A stretch of DNA of 64,000 bases, from contig JASJZH010000002.1 of NCBI GenBank assembly GCA_037178975.1, positions 1,240,001 through 1,304,000 on the forward strand, given 5' to 3'. The position numbers were made by a program, and so were the translations under genes. Positions 22,735 to 33,536 of the stretch are shown piece by piece. Below the pieces are notes generated by a model. That model was given only the letters and a program-made list of their open reading frames with translations, was not told the DNA's origin and did no database searches. Numbering within the stretch: position 1 is the stretch's first letter; each line of letters opens with the position of its first letter. The stretch comes from Oscheius tipulae (Eukaryota > Nematoda > Chromadorea > Rhabditida > Rhabditidae).

Positions 22735-25700
22735 CTAGACTTTCCGTTTTACGGTTTTCAGCATTGGATAGTGGACGGCCAGACAGCAGACGACCATGTA
22801 GCCGGATAGGATGAGGATGGACAGGGTGGGAGAGGTTTCCGATGGTGTAGCTGTGAGATTGACCAGGCCTGAAAAGCTGGCATGTTTTTGGGTGGCAGAC
22901 TAGACAGCGCAGTTTTTACCAAGAGCCACAACATTGACAGTTAAACAGCGCCTTCGTTTCCTTTTGCATTCTCTCCAGCAAAAAGCTCCCAAAATGTTAC
23001 CTGTTAGCAGATTGCTGATGAGGAAGAACCACATCCCGTTCTTGTTGACCGACTCAAGTAGATCCGGATGCGATCCGTAGAAGGGGTTCTCGTCTGAAAT
23101 TAGATGCTTTGTTCTCGTTTCTGTTCCTGTTTCCTTCCCATTTTTTTTCAGCTTTCTCAAGTCACGTGGCCTTTTCATCCAAAACTCAACAAAAGATAAG
23201 ACGACTCAAAACGGAACGATTTGTTACAAGCGCGTCTGATAAGAAAAAAGAAGGGCCTACTGAAGCTGAAGTGGGGAGCATTGGCGGCCCAGGCGACCAT
23301 GTTGAACATCTGGATGAAGAGAAAGCAGCCCAGAGCGCAGACTAGCAGGGAGAGCTGGAAAAAAATTGTATATTAATTTTCCTGTCAAAATAGACGTATC
23401 AGACGTAGATTTTTACGGCGAATTGGATACACTTAGAAGTCGTAAAATGAGTGTAAAGCATTTAAAAATGCGAAATAGGCATTTTGTGCGAGTTCGTCGC
23501 GGGACCCCAATTCGAAAACGCGAGACCCGGACCCTCATACGCTCAAAACAGGACTGTCCCTTTAAATTACCTGTGAGAAGACGTAGGTCACATTGGCTAC
23601 TCGGCGACTAGACGGCCCTAGGGTCTTTTCACACACGAGCTGGACGAGGAAGAGTAGAAACGATAGCGCCAGGAGCTTCCCAGCGCAACCAATCCATGCC
23701 TTGATTCGGATACCAGTCTTGGAAATGAATTCGGCCACGGCCACACTGGCATAATGTAGAGCCAGATAGCCCATCAGCGAGACGAGACCCTCGGCATTTT
23801 GAAGCAGGAGATTGTCGCGTGGATTGTGACGGAAGAGGATGTATTCTTCCCACCCGTGTAGGAGGAGACACTGTTGGAAGATGATAAAGAGCATGAAGGT
23901 TAGGAGCGGGTATTTTCGAGGGAGTAGCCAGGAGACTATCTGAAAAAAATACGGAATTTTGATTTTTTTTTTTTTAAACTCTTGAATCATGATGCTCTCC
24001 ACTACTAAAGCGCAATGGTGTTTGTCCTTCCGTGCGTCACCACGATAAAAAAGCTGGCATGTCAAGAATAGTTGACAAGTCAGCTTTGGGGGAAACCTAG
24101 TGCGAAAAATCTTGGGAGAAGATTTCAGTAATCCGGGCTTTAGCTGCTTCACAACACCTCCTCTACAAGAAAACCTACTTTGACAACTGCCATCGTGTAG
24201 AAAAAGTTCCAATGGACGCCATACTCTGTTATGGGCTGATGGTAGCTTAGAAACCAGACGATGAATGTCCTAGCTAGACCGATCAGGGGTAGTAGAACCT
24301 TCGACGAGAGCAGAGACCGTCTCAAGGACCTAAACTTATGTTTTGTTTAATCAAAAACGCAAAATTACCATGGATGTGACTCTCTGTTTTCGATCATCGA
24401 CGAAGTTTTGAGCCTGCTTCCTACAGCATCGGCGAAAATGCATGCCGCGACGCCGATGTCCATCAGACTGTGACCGTAGTGGTCTAAAAGTGGATCATTG
24501 GGACTGTAAGACAAAATTTACCTGTTTTCTTGAACCTCCCTGGGAAAACGCTCGAAAAGTCCACGGCCAAAATGGCCGTGCTAATCAAAATGAGCATGCT
24601 GCCTCGGAAGTAGCTGACAAAGGTCGTCGGGGCGTACTGCTCGTCAATCAGTTTGTTCATCACCGTCCGAATGGCCACTCTATCGGGACATACCAGATAC
24701 TCGCAGAGGACGAAAAACTACAAATTTTCATATTTGAAAGGAACAGGTGACCGCTTGCGCAATATATCTGTTCAGTGAACTGGTCCGCCCGGCTCAGCCG
24801 GTTAGTGTGTTTCCAATGAAGAGCGGCACCTAAATTTGAGCGCTGGCAGTGTTTGCGGATTTTCCTACGAATTTGCGGTCTTAAAGATTTTCTTAGTTCC
24901 CGTATTCGATACCAATGTCAAACAACTAAAAAATGGCTGTAAACACGCTAAAATACCGAAAATCAGCTAGCCTGAGCCCGGGTTGCTGTAATTTCCTCGC
25001 AAAACACTTTCAGAAGGTTTTTTGCACGAGTGTTTGGTTGAAAAAAATCACCATTTTACAACAATTTTTCATTCAGTATTTGCGCGCCAGATTCAAACAG
25101 GGGACTGGTATACACTGGTTTAAATATATAAACAATTAAGAACGTACCGCGAGAACCAGGGCTGTTGTTGCCAGAATGATAGCGAGGAGGGTAATCGACG
25201 AGGATAGAGCTGTGGTGATAAGGATACCCGGCAGGACGAGAAATAGAACATCTAATAGAAATTTGGACCTAGAAAATTGTAAAGAATGGTCGTTCTTACA
25301 AGAAAGAACATACCAAAATTTAATAGAAGACTTCTGAAACTGGCCGCCTAGAAAGACCCACGGTAGACCAATGTTCCGGACCAGGACTGCCAGCACTATC
25401 ACGGCTTCTATTGTAAAAATCTAGAGACCAGTACATGAAAGGGACAGTTCTCTTATGGGTAAACCGTGCGCTTTTCGAATTCGAATTTCCTCACGTTTCT
25501 TTTTGCATTTTTCGATGCTTTTCTCTCATTTTCACATTCCCTAAGGTACTCAAACGATTCGCCATCAGATTCTACCCTAGAATTGTCTAGTTTGTTAGAT
25601 ATACTATCGGGAAAAAATAAAGAAAATTGACAAAACTTTGGATTCCACCATACAGACATTTGCTATTTTTCCAGTTTGCCGAAGTAGACGTATCAGGGGT

Positions 25701-25947
25701 GGAATTTTGCCCTAAAACGACTGAACACTTAGTAACCGAGAAAATGAGCGTAAAGCATCGAAGCACGCAAAAAAGCTCGAGTTCAAAACTTCTAACTTCT
25801 CGCCACAAAAGTCAAATTTCAAAGCGCACGGTTTACCCTTTACTGTAAAGTAACTCCATTTAAAACAAAAAAAAACTAAATTACCTCTCTCTGCGAGCCT
25901 CCTTCGGCCGGGATTCTTCCCAAGCCGTCTGGCGTCGCCTCCGCCAT
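22735..25947 (-). CDS. PIGW: PIG-W, GPI-anchor inositol acyltransferase
   Basis: Ten exons (25947-25885, 25420-25314, 25268-25148, 24717-24522, 24483-24369, 24329-24179, 23939-23571, 23354-23261, 23093-23001, 22868-22735) give 480 aa, the family's usual length. Diagnostic stretches are AILAVDFSSVFPGRFKKT, YGHSLMDIGV, YGVHWNFFYT, HNPRDNLLLQNAEG and NLLTGNI; the chain is hydrophobic throughout with more than ten membrane segments. PIG-W/Gwt1 works in the ER membrane and adds an acyl chain to inositol of GlcN-PI during GPI-anchor synthesis. The gene lies 259 bp downstream of the SQV-2 gene on the same strand, with a poly(A) signal and an acceptor-like AAAAATAG just before its ATG, as in nematode operons. 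Introns 1 and 7 carry MITEs and intron 3 a SINE. Confidence 0.96.
23375..23566. mobile_element. MITE family A (AAAGGGACAGT ends), copy 1, partial
   Basis: It ends in ACTGTCCCTTTAA at 23554-23566 and holds the family's inner block AAAATGAGTGTAAAGCATTT and GTTCGTCGCGGGACCC. The left arm is missing or cut down. It lies in PIG-W intron 7, against the donor site. Confidence 0.7.
24783..25108 (+). mobile_element. tRNA-derived SINE, copy 1 (long form)
   Basis: The tRNA-like head CCCGGCTCAGCCGGTTAG matches a Pol III A box. The 3' tail AACACTTTCAGAAGGTTTTT ... GCGCGCCAGATTCAAACAGG is shared with copies at 32976-33115 and 29243-29416. It lies in PIG-W intron 3. Confidence 0.65.
25438..25860. mobile_element. 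MITE family A, copy 2 (full palindrome)
   Basis: It begins AAAGGGACAGTTCTCTTATG; the right part carries GTAGACGTATCAGGGGTGG, GAGAAAATGAGCGTAAAGCA and CGCACGGTTTACCC, which mirror the left part (GGGTAAACCGTGCG, TGCTTTTCTCTCATTTTC). It nearly fills PIG-W intron 1. Confidence 0.8.
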
Positions 25948-26047
25948 CTATTTTTGAGCGGATATTGTTGAAATTGACATGAAAACTGGGGAAAGATATG
26001 GCATGACGGGAAATCATATTCCTCGAAAAATCTTATAAAAATAACAT

Positions 26048-26053
26048 TTTATT
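26048..26053 (-). terminator. Poly(A) signal AATAAA of SQV-2, inside a possible operon
   Basis: TTTATT on the plus strand gives AATAAA on the minus strand, about 155 bases after the SQV-2 stop and 100 bases before the PIG-W start. This spacing is typical between genes of a nematode operon. Confidence 0.7.
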
Positions 26054-26206
26054 ACAAAAAAAGAAACTCATAAAAGATGGGCAATTATGCATTTTAGCTA
26101 CCTGATATCGAAGTGAAGATTTTGGCATGAAAGGAGGACCCGTTTTTAATGGAAAAAGCTGCTAGGATGTACCCGTAAAGTTGGCGGGAAAACTTGTGGG
26201 GAAAAT

Positions 26207-28138
26207 CTACGGAATTGAGGAGCCATTCAGTCTCTCGCAGCACTTACTCGGCATGGCCGACCAGTCGTAAACGTAGGAATTCCGAGAGCGGAATTCTTTC
26301 TCGCAGAGAACTTTTCTGGAAAGTTTTTGATAAATTGGGTACCTCAAAAAAAAAAGACAAACCTGTCCTTGAGACTCTGGAAAAGGGCCCGCATCTCCTC
26401 GGCCGTCTTCTTGTGCGTGATCAGATACTGGTTGCTGCAGCCGCGAGAGATCCACTCGGTGTCAAAACGGGGGTCGTGAACGTATTTGACATCGAGCCCT
26501 GGAAAAAATGAACAGGTTATGACAGAAAAAAAGGAGGATTTCGGCTAAATTTTGCAGGGGTTTCATGTTCGTGCTCGTTCGGCCCCGTACAACGAATATT
26601 TTCCATTTTCTGTTCGTCAGACGAACCGAGCACAAAAGTTCGGCTCAACGCTGGTGGCATCACTATGAAAGCAGTAACAACTGAGATGTCTAACTGTCGA
26701 GGCAGTGCAACAAAATGTGGTCAACTGGATATCTGCCGTCAAGAACTTTAGCGCGGTCTCTTTTCCTACTACAAAGGAACCCTCCTTTTGATTTTTTTTT
26801 TTGCAATATGCGCGACCCCCCTCACCACCAGTCCATGCGGTGGCAGTCTTCAGTTGACCTTTCAGATTGTTGAATTTCGGAGAAAAAGACAAGTTGGCAA
26901 CGAAAAAAAAGTTACCTGCTAGCCACGCCCCCACAGAAACATCCTCATTTTTGTAAAGCTTGAAGAGCGGGGCGTTGATGGCCAAAAAGCGGACGAGATC
27001 GTAAGAAAGGACGTATCCTCCACCGAGCTAAAACTCTTTTCTTGGTTAAACCTACTGAAAATGGTACCTGATACGGCAAGTAGCGATCACAAAGAATCCA
27101 GTCGTTTTCCTTCCACTTTCCCTTGCGAATCGGCTTCGCCCGGCCATCGAGGAAGCCCCAATAGAGTCGTGGATGCTGGACTTCGAGCAGCGCGTTGAGA
27201 AAGACTCCCAGGCGGACAAACGAGTCGGAATCGACCAGAAATTTTTTTATGAAAACGGAAAATAATAAAATCTACCTTCAAAATGTACTTGAAATTGTAG
27301 TTCTCGTAGGCATAGACCATCGATTTTAGGGTCTTCTCGGCCAGGTTGCTGTAGGCTTCTTCCAGACCGTCAATTAGGGCCAAGTCGCCGGTTTGCTCAT
27401 TTTCCTGTCGCAACTTCTCGACAATTCCGATGTCTCTGAAAGTTTTTTGGATAAAAATTCAGAGAACGACTATCTGACTGTCGAGGTTGTGGCTTCTGTA
27501 CAAATGTTGAAAACAAAAAAATTGTCTTTCCAAAAAGTAAAACGCTTACAGTTTGGCGATAGGCTCTCGAGACGCAGAAAGCGCGCGGTTTCAAATTGGG
27601 GTTAATCGAAATCTTGTGCTTGTTTCGATAAAGAGTGGTACTGTTTGCCGTATGAAGACAGGAAGCCGCAAAAAATTTGGGAAAAAACTGAAAGCTAAAA
27701 ATTGTCAAAACCGTGATGAGATCCCTGTTGTAGCCTTTTTACAAATTTAGATAAAAGCAGTGGTGGCTCGCAAAAAAGTGATAAAACTAACAATTTCTTT
27801 GTCCCGATAGGGAAGAAGGGAATGAAGACGGCCGGTCCTTTGGTGGAAAGCTTCAGCCACGTTTCTCGAATAGTCTGACGCCGCTGCGTCTCCTCTGGTC
27901 CGGACATGATCATAACGAGGAGATAGGTCGTCTGGGACGGGGTTTTGGCTACAGTACCTGAAAATTTAGCGATTTTAACAGCTTGAAAGGGAAATTTACC
28001 ATCATTTCTCTTCGCCAAATTTCTTTGTGGCTCTGCCGGCGCGGTATTCGTCTCACACTGGCAGCTGAAGGCAATAATGACGGAACATATCGCCCAGACG
28101 GCTATGGCTGCTACCAGGTAGACGCGGACATACGACAT
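26207..28138 (-). CDS. sqv-2: SQV-2 / B3GALT6, galactosyltransferase II of the proteoglycan linker
   Basis: Seven exons (28138-28000, 27957-27792, 27435-27276, 27235-27068, 27027-26916, 26498-26363, 26315-26207) give 329 aa, the same length as human B3GALT6. It has a type II signal anchor at ~6-25 ([19 protein letters not shown]), then family-31 glycosyltransferase motifs: RRQTIRETW, the metal-binding DSD in [36 protein letters not shown] and the C-terminal [14 protein letters not shown]. The enzyme acts in the Golgi and adds the second galactose of the GlcA-Gal-Gal-Xyl linker that carries chondroitin and heparan sulfate. Odd point: intron 3 (27236-27275, 40 bp) starts GTAGAT but ends TTTCTG instead of TTTCAG. 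No other acceptor restores the DSD frame, so it is either a GT-TG intron or a mutated site. Confidence 0.95.
26687..26701 (-). repeat. Intronic 15-mer TGTCTAACTGTCGAG
   Basis: An exact copy in the SQV-2 intron between exons 5 and 6 in minus order; followed by GCAGTGCAACAAAATGTGG, similar to text after other copies. Confidence 0.7.
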
Positions 28139-28449
28139 AAACTATTCTCTATTTATTGGGTCAAAATGAACCTCCCCCTATACCTCGTTTGAAAATAGTG
28201 AAAAGCACCGAAAATCTAGTTCAAAATGCCCAAAAGTCTCTGTGTCTGAAGCCATTGTTGCAATTAGTGCGTGCGCACACTAATTATTGGCACGTCGACT
28301 CAGTTTGGGAGATAGCTTCATTGGAGGGACGTTGCTGCTGTCACGTTAGCCCGACTGGAACATCATCTAACTGTCATGAGCCCAACGGGGTATCAGCTAC
28401 ACTTGTGGCAAAACAGTGAAAAAATTGTTACGCGGGAAATTCAAACGAG

Positions 28450-28682
28450 GTATAAGGGGAGGCTCGCTTTAAATAGAAAGTTCGCTTACGGCTTCACGGG
28501 TAGTTGGTAAAAATTGAAGGCAAATCGACTAAACACACTCAGAAACCTAGAAAATGAGCGTAAGCCCTCAAGAAATGCAAAAAGAAACATGTATCCTAAA
28601 TTTTTGAACTTTCCACCGCAAATTTTTAATTCAAAAATACCTGCCTCATTTACTCGTTTACCCGTAAGTGAGCTGTCCTTTT
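28450..28682. mobile_element. MITE family A, copy 3, partial
   Basis: It contains the family block CTAGAAAATGAGCGTAAGCC and ends GAGCTGTCCTTTTAAAG. It lies between the SQV-2 5' end and UBE2J2. Confidence 0.65.
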
Positions 28683-28957
28683 AAAGACCTGGAAAAGAGA
28701 CAAAAACTGGTCGAAAACCACAGGAAGAAGACAAGAAAAACAAGTTATAGACTCTTTATTGTTTTCCATGAAAGGGTGGTGGGGAAAGTATACAGTAGGA
28801 GCCGTAGATGGTGGTTACAAATAAATAGAATCTTGTATGACCTGGAATTTGGCTTTTTGGACCGAGACAAAAGGGCGGGAGAAGGACCGATATAGACATC
28901 ACAAGTTGGGGGTGAGTGGCGACCAGAAAATGGGAAGATTTTATACAAACGGGGGCT

Positions 28958-30328
28958 TTATTGATAGAAGGAATCCTGTTCTTGGGCAGCCCGAAGGACG
29001 TATCTAACTGCAAACGCAAGCACTACGACGCCTGCAACAACGATGAGATTTGTGACGAATGACGACAAGCCGGAAGACTGTTCCGAGCTGCAAAATATTA
29101 GAGATAGAGGGTTTTTGGAGAAAGAACCAGTCGCACAAAAATATACCTCACAGACAGAGCATATGGGGAGCTATCTAGCAAGAAATTGAGCATTTGCGGC
29201 TAAGTATTTAAAGGGACTCTGACGAGCACAGGTACACACCAAGCGCTTTTTTGAATTCGAATGTTGATAACTTTGATCACACTAATTAAAAAATACGACT
29301 TCTGAAAGAGGTTTACAATGTTTCAGGACAAAGCAAAACCGTTGGTCCCACGTGGGACTCGAACCCGAACTGCTTTGGCGCCGCAGGTGAAGCCGACTGA
29401 GCCATCCGGACAAGCCTCGCAACTCCAAAAACATGAATTTACATAATTCGCACTTTGATAGTGATAATACTCAAGTGTCTAAGGCTCATTTTAATGTTTG
29501 CACGTTACAGTGATTGACTATGTAAAGAAATACAGAAAACCTCAAAACTCACTTCGACTTGGCCTCCTCCTCGGCCCGAACGCTGTCCTCTTCTGCACTG
29601 ATCTCGGCCAACTGCTTCTTGATATCTTCCACGACGCTGGGGAACAGCTCACAGAAGATCCGACTCTTCAGATTGTAGGCTTTGCTCTTCCTGGCCAGCA
29701 ACTTCTTCTCGGCATCCGATGACGTAATACTACCAAGAGTCGGAGCCGTGTCGTTCATGAAGCTGAGCAGACCCGTGATGATGGTAGAGACCTGGAAATT
29801 GCATTTTTTAAAGGGAATATACTTCACTGGTATCGGATTTCTTATAATCAAAGAGGCCATAACTTCGACAGGTAGACAGCAATCGTTTTCCACATTTTGC
29901 AATGACCTCTGACTCCGCAATTCGACAACGCTGTCTTTTCCCATTTTTAGTAGAAAAATGGCATAAAATGCTCACCGTCCAGGCCGGATTCCACGTATCC
30001 GGATGGAAGTCGGAAATGGAGAGACAGAGTCGCGTATTCGTCTGAAAGCGCCCGCTCGGCGTGATCATGTAGATCGAGGGCGGCTTGAAGGGAAAGTCTG
30101 CTGGAAAGACGAGCTTTCCATGGTAGATTCCTCCTAAATTATATCATTTTTCACGTTAAGTAATTTAAACAAAATACCATCGTAGGGCGTGTTGGGAGCT
30201 CCGAAGATGACGTAGTGCCATTCGAGAATGTTCTCAGCCAGTGGGGCGGCCTGGAGGAAAGGTACCGGCTCCTTCAGCAGCCTCTGGTAGTCCTTCTTCA
30301 GTCGGGCCGTCGCTGTGGCACTGGCCAT
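28958..30328 (-). CDS. UBE2J2: UBE2J2/Ubc6-type ER-anchored ubiquitin-conjugating enzyme
   Basis: Four exons (30328-30178, 30133-29976, 29791-29553, 29087-28958) give 225 aa. The UBC fold covers ~8-165: [26 protein letters not shown] (the HPN region in its Ubc6-family form), then the active-site Cys in [21 protein letters not shown] charged coiled stretch ([14 protein letters not shown]) leads to a C-terminal membrane anchor ([23 protein letters not shown]). Members sit in the ER membrane facing the cytosol and charge ubiquitin for ER-associated degradation. The ATG follows an acceptor-like TATTTCAG by one base. Intron 3 carries a SINE copy. Confidence 0.96.
29243..29416 (-). mobile_element. 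tRNA-derived SINE, copy 3 (best-preserved tRNA head)
   Basis: On the minus strand: GTCCGGATGGCTCAGTCGG (A box), then GGGTTCGAGTCCCACGTGG (B box), then a tail with CTCTTTCAGAAGTCG and CGAATTCAAA that matches the other two copies. The cloverleaf is poor, so it is a tRNA relic and not a working tRNA. It lies in UBE2J2 intron 3. Confidence 0.7.
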
Positions 30329-31034
30329 ACTGAAATATGAATTAGGATATACTGCGGAGCAGAGAAATCAGATTAAGGGATAGTCCGTTCAGAAAAAGGG
30401 AGAATTTTGCCCCCGCCCAGGGATTTGCCTGCGCACACCGCAAATTTTTGATGCGCAGCTAAGAAAATGCATGTCAATCAAGCTATAAACAGTTTTTCGC
30501 CCTCAAATTCAATAGAAATTCATCCTCTTTGGCATGCGACCACAAAAAAATATCGTGAACCTAGCCAGCCAGGCCAGGCTATTGACTAAAGGCGCGCTCA
30601 GCGGGCGGACCTGGCCTAGCAGAACAGTTTGGCCAGGTTTGCTACGTCTGTGATGAGTAAAATTTTGAGCACATAAATATTTTGATACAAAACAGAGATA
30701 ATAAGCAGAATAAACTGCAAAACCACATTTCCATTTAAAGAGAATGCCAAGTGATTTATTTGAGAGCCGATTACTATATCTGTTTAGATGAAAGCCAATC
30801 TTCCAATCCGGAAGGAGGAAATGGAGACAGAGCTGATGGAGAGAGAGACAGTCAGTCGACAAAATATGTACACAACTCGTAAAGGGGAAAGCTTCCCAGT
30901 CCTTTCTACGAAAATGCGCAATTGGGCGTGAGAAAAGTAGACCACAAAAAGGGGGTAGCAAAATCGAAGAAATTAGGCAGAAAATGTATCAGGAAAAGAG
31001 CACTGGGAGGCGGATACAAAGAAAACAGGCTAAT
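30329..31034. other. Spacer between the two UBE2J2-like genes
   Basis: No coding sequence is supported. GGCCAGG/CCTGGCC words near 30560-30650 form weak inverted pairs. The 3' end of the upstream paralogue borders it. Confidence 0.5.
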
Positions 31035-33536
31035 TCAGTGGGCTACAGGTTTTTTTTCCTCCTCGAAGGATCCCTTGGCCTGTGGCGTATCGTTTTTTTT
31101 CTCCTCCTCGAGAGGTTCCTTGGCCTGTGGCGTATCGTTTTTTTTTCCTCCTTGAAGGGTTTCTTGGCCTGTGGCGTATATTATTTGTACCTCCTCGCAC
31201 AATTTGCGCTTGCGCGACTGGCTTCTGGCGCGATCCGAGGACGGAGTAGAGGAGCTGTCGTCCAGTTGAGCAGAGGAGGTCCGGAACGACATGGCCAGGG
31301 TGGGGAACATACGGCAGAATTCAGGGTTCTGAAACACAACAGTTTTCTTGTCGTCAGCTGTCAACTGATCTCTTCATTACGGCATGGATTGGGTACAATG
31401 ACTTTTTTTTAAGGAAAATATCGAACGGGTCTCGTCACGAATTTGCCGCCGCCAAAACGCTCATTGTGCATTTTTAGATGTTTTAGACTCATTTTCTTGA
31501 CTTCTATGTGTGACCAAGCGATTTGCCGTCGAATAATGCATCAGGTACATCTACTTTCAGAAGCAAAATTACTAAGAAAACGTAGACAATGGTGGAACGC
31601 TGTTTTTCGGCAGACCGATTGGAAACATCTATAAGTCGAAAAATGGCGTGTTACGCCATGCAAAAGGCGTCTCCAATTTTTCTCGCGCCAATTTCCTATT
31701 TCGAGGGTGGAAATTTAAAATTAGTTCTCTAGTCACTTTTAGATTAATGTAGGGTATGCGGTATTCTGTGCCAAATTTGGTTAAACCACGATTTCTGTAG
31801 GATACTGTACTTAAGAAAACGAGAGGCATTTGCGCTCGGTTTGAAAAAGTAGCGACGCGCATAACACGCCGTGAAAAATAAGTTTAAAGCATCTAAAATT
31901 GTAAAACGAGAGTATTGTCAGGAAATTCGTGACGGCATCCGACTGAAATTTTTTTAAAAATAATCATGGACCCATGGGTTGGCACAGAGAAGGGGGTCGT
32001 GCAAGCAAGAGCAAATCAACTAGGAGGGACCCTTATAAAAAATACCAAAAAAAAATCTGACTACGTAGTGTGATCGTGCAAATTGCACAAAAACAAAAGA
32101 GACTCACAGCCAAATTGAACTCTTTGCTCTTAGCAGCCAGCTCCCTTCTGACTTCCACCGAATCCGTTATGGCTCCCGCGGCCACACCGTCCTCGTTCAT
32201 AAAGGAGTGCAGGCCGAGCAGGATGGAGGACACAGTCCATCCGGGGTTCCACTGCTCTGGATGGTAGTCGCTGATCGAGAGACATAGTCTCATATTGATG
32301 CGGAATCTGCCGTTCGGGGTGATCATGCAGATTGACGGGGGCTTCCAGGGAAAGTCGGGCTGGAACACGACCTTGCCGTGGTAGAAGCCGCCTAAAAATT
32401 GGGAGTGTTAGGATGATTTTTTCTTCTATTTTTTGCTTTAAGAGACGATAATATTGCGGGTGAATCGGTGCACGGCGGAAAGCGTTTCAGGTCCCGCGAC
32501 GAACTTCGCGGAAAAACAACCTCTCCCATTTTTTGGTGCTTTGTACACATTTTCATGACTTCTAAACATGTTTAATCGACTCAGCGCCAAAAGCTGCCCA
32601 GAGAATGTCTACTTTGACGTCAAAATGACGAGAATAATGAAGAAGAAAATTGAGAAAACGCTGTTCTTCTTTAGTCTTTCTAATATTCTAATTTTTTCTC
32701 GCCATTTTCAACGTCGAAGTAGTAGACGTTTCTAGGGTGGTTTTTGGTGCTGGGTCGATTAAACACACGTTTAGAAGGCATGAAAATGGGTAAAGCACCG
32801 AAAATTGCGAAAGATTGATTTTCGGAGAAGTTCGTCGCGGGGCCCGATTTGAAAACGCGTTCCGCCGTGCACCCGCAATGTCACTGTCCCTTTAAAGCGA
32901 GCCTTATGTAAGGCTGTTATCAGTGTTATTGGTCATTATGTAAGCTCACGTGTTTTCTAGGAGATTTCAGCGAGCTTGCCCGCGTGGCTCAGTCGGTTAG
33001 CACTTTGACAACACTGGAAAACTTTCAGAACGGTTTTTGTTGCATTGCTTTGGTCAAAACTTTTGGTTTTTACTACCACAACTTTAAATTTTGCGCGTCG
33101 AATTCAAATAGGGGTAAATTGGGATACGAGAGCGTTGTCTAACTGTCGAGTGCAACATGAAAATTATAAGGAAACACTCTAACCCCATCCTATAAACAAC
33201 AAACATAGCAAAATTACTTTTTTCTCGCTCACTCGACCAAAATTATCCTCTTACCATAAAAAGGCGTGTCCTTCGAACCCTCAATGCAGTAATGCCACTC
33301 CAGGATGTTCTCCTCACACGGCAGGGCATGGATTCCTGGCAGGGGCTCTTGCTGAAGCCTCTGGTAATCGCGCGTGAGACGTCGAAGCGCCACTGGCGTG
33401 GCCTGCTGGGTCGGCCTGGGTTTTTCTTATAAAAAGACCAAAAAACTGATACAAACCTCGGAAAACTTTCCATCGAATCAAAATGAGCGTGACGATCGAC
33501 GCGCCGTGGAATCTGGAAGGGCATGCGCTCGTCCAT
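31035..33536 (-). CDS. UBE2J2 paralogue without a membrane anchor
   Basis: Four exons (33536-33457, 33415-33255, 32391-32108, 31328-31035) give 272 aa. The UBC fold is complete (NILEWHYCIEG, PPSICMITPNGRF, active Cys in [19 protein letters not shown]), so it should still charge ubiquitin. The exon boundary that splits the paralogue at WNPAW|TV is absent here, so the genes diverged in structure. The tail is a basic nuclear-signal-like run (RARSQSRKRKLCEE) followed by two imperfect 14-residue repeats (NDTPQAKEPLEEEKK and NDTPQAKGSFEEEKK) and ends KPVAH. There is no hydrophobic tail, so it is probably cytosolic or nuclear, not ER-bound. An in-frame acceptor just upstream (CTAG at 33543-33546) means more N-terminal sequence is possible. 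Confidence 0.9.
31430..31945. mobile_element. MITE family A, copy 4 (diverged palindrome)
   Basis: The inner arms match: GCATTTTTAGATGTTTTAGACTCATTTTC on the left, and GTTTAAAGCATCTAAAATTG with AAATTCGTGACGGC on the right. It lies in intron 3 of the UBE2J2 paralogue; boundaries are approximate. Confidence 0.6.
32440..32897. mobile_element. MITE family A, copy 5 (~200-bp arms)
   Basis: The left arm (ATTGCGGGTGAATCGGTGCA, CCCGCGACGAACTTC) is the reverse complement of the right arm (GAAGTTCGTCGCGGGG ... TGCACCCGCAATGTC), ending ACTGTCCCTTTAAA. This is the clearest long-armed member and lies in intron 2 of the UBE2J2 paralogue. Confidence 0.85.
32976..33115 (+). mobile_element. tRNA-derived SINE, copy 2 (internally deleted)
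   Basis: The head CCCGCGTGGCTCAGTCGGTTAG is followed directly by the tail AAACTTTCAGAACGGTTTTT ... GCGCGTCGAATTCAAATAGG. Relative to copy 1 about 190 bp of the middle is missing. Confidence 0.65.
33136..33150 (-). repeat. Intronic 15-mer TGTCTAACTGTCGAG
   Basis: An exact copy in intron 2 of the UBE2J2 paralogue, followed by TGCAACATGAAAATT. Confidence 0.7.
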
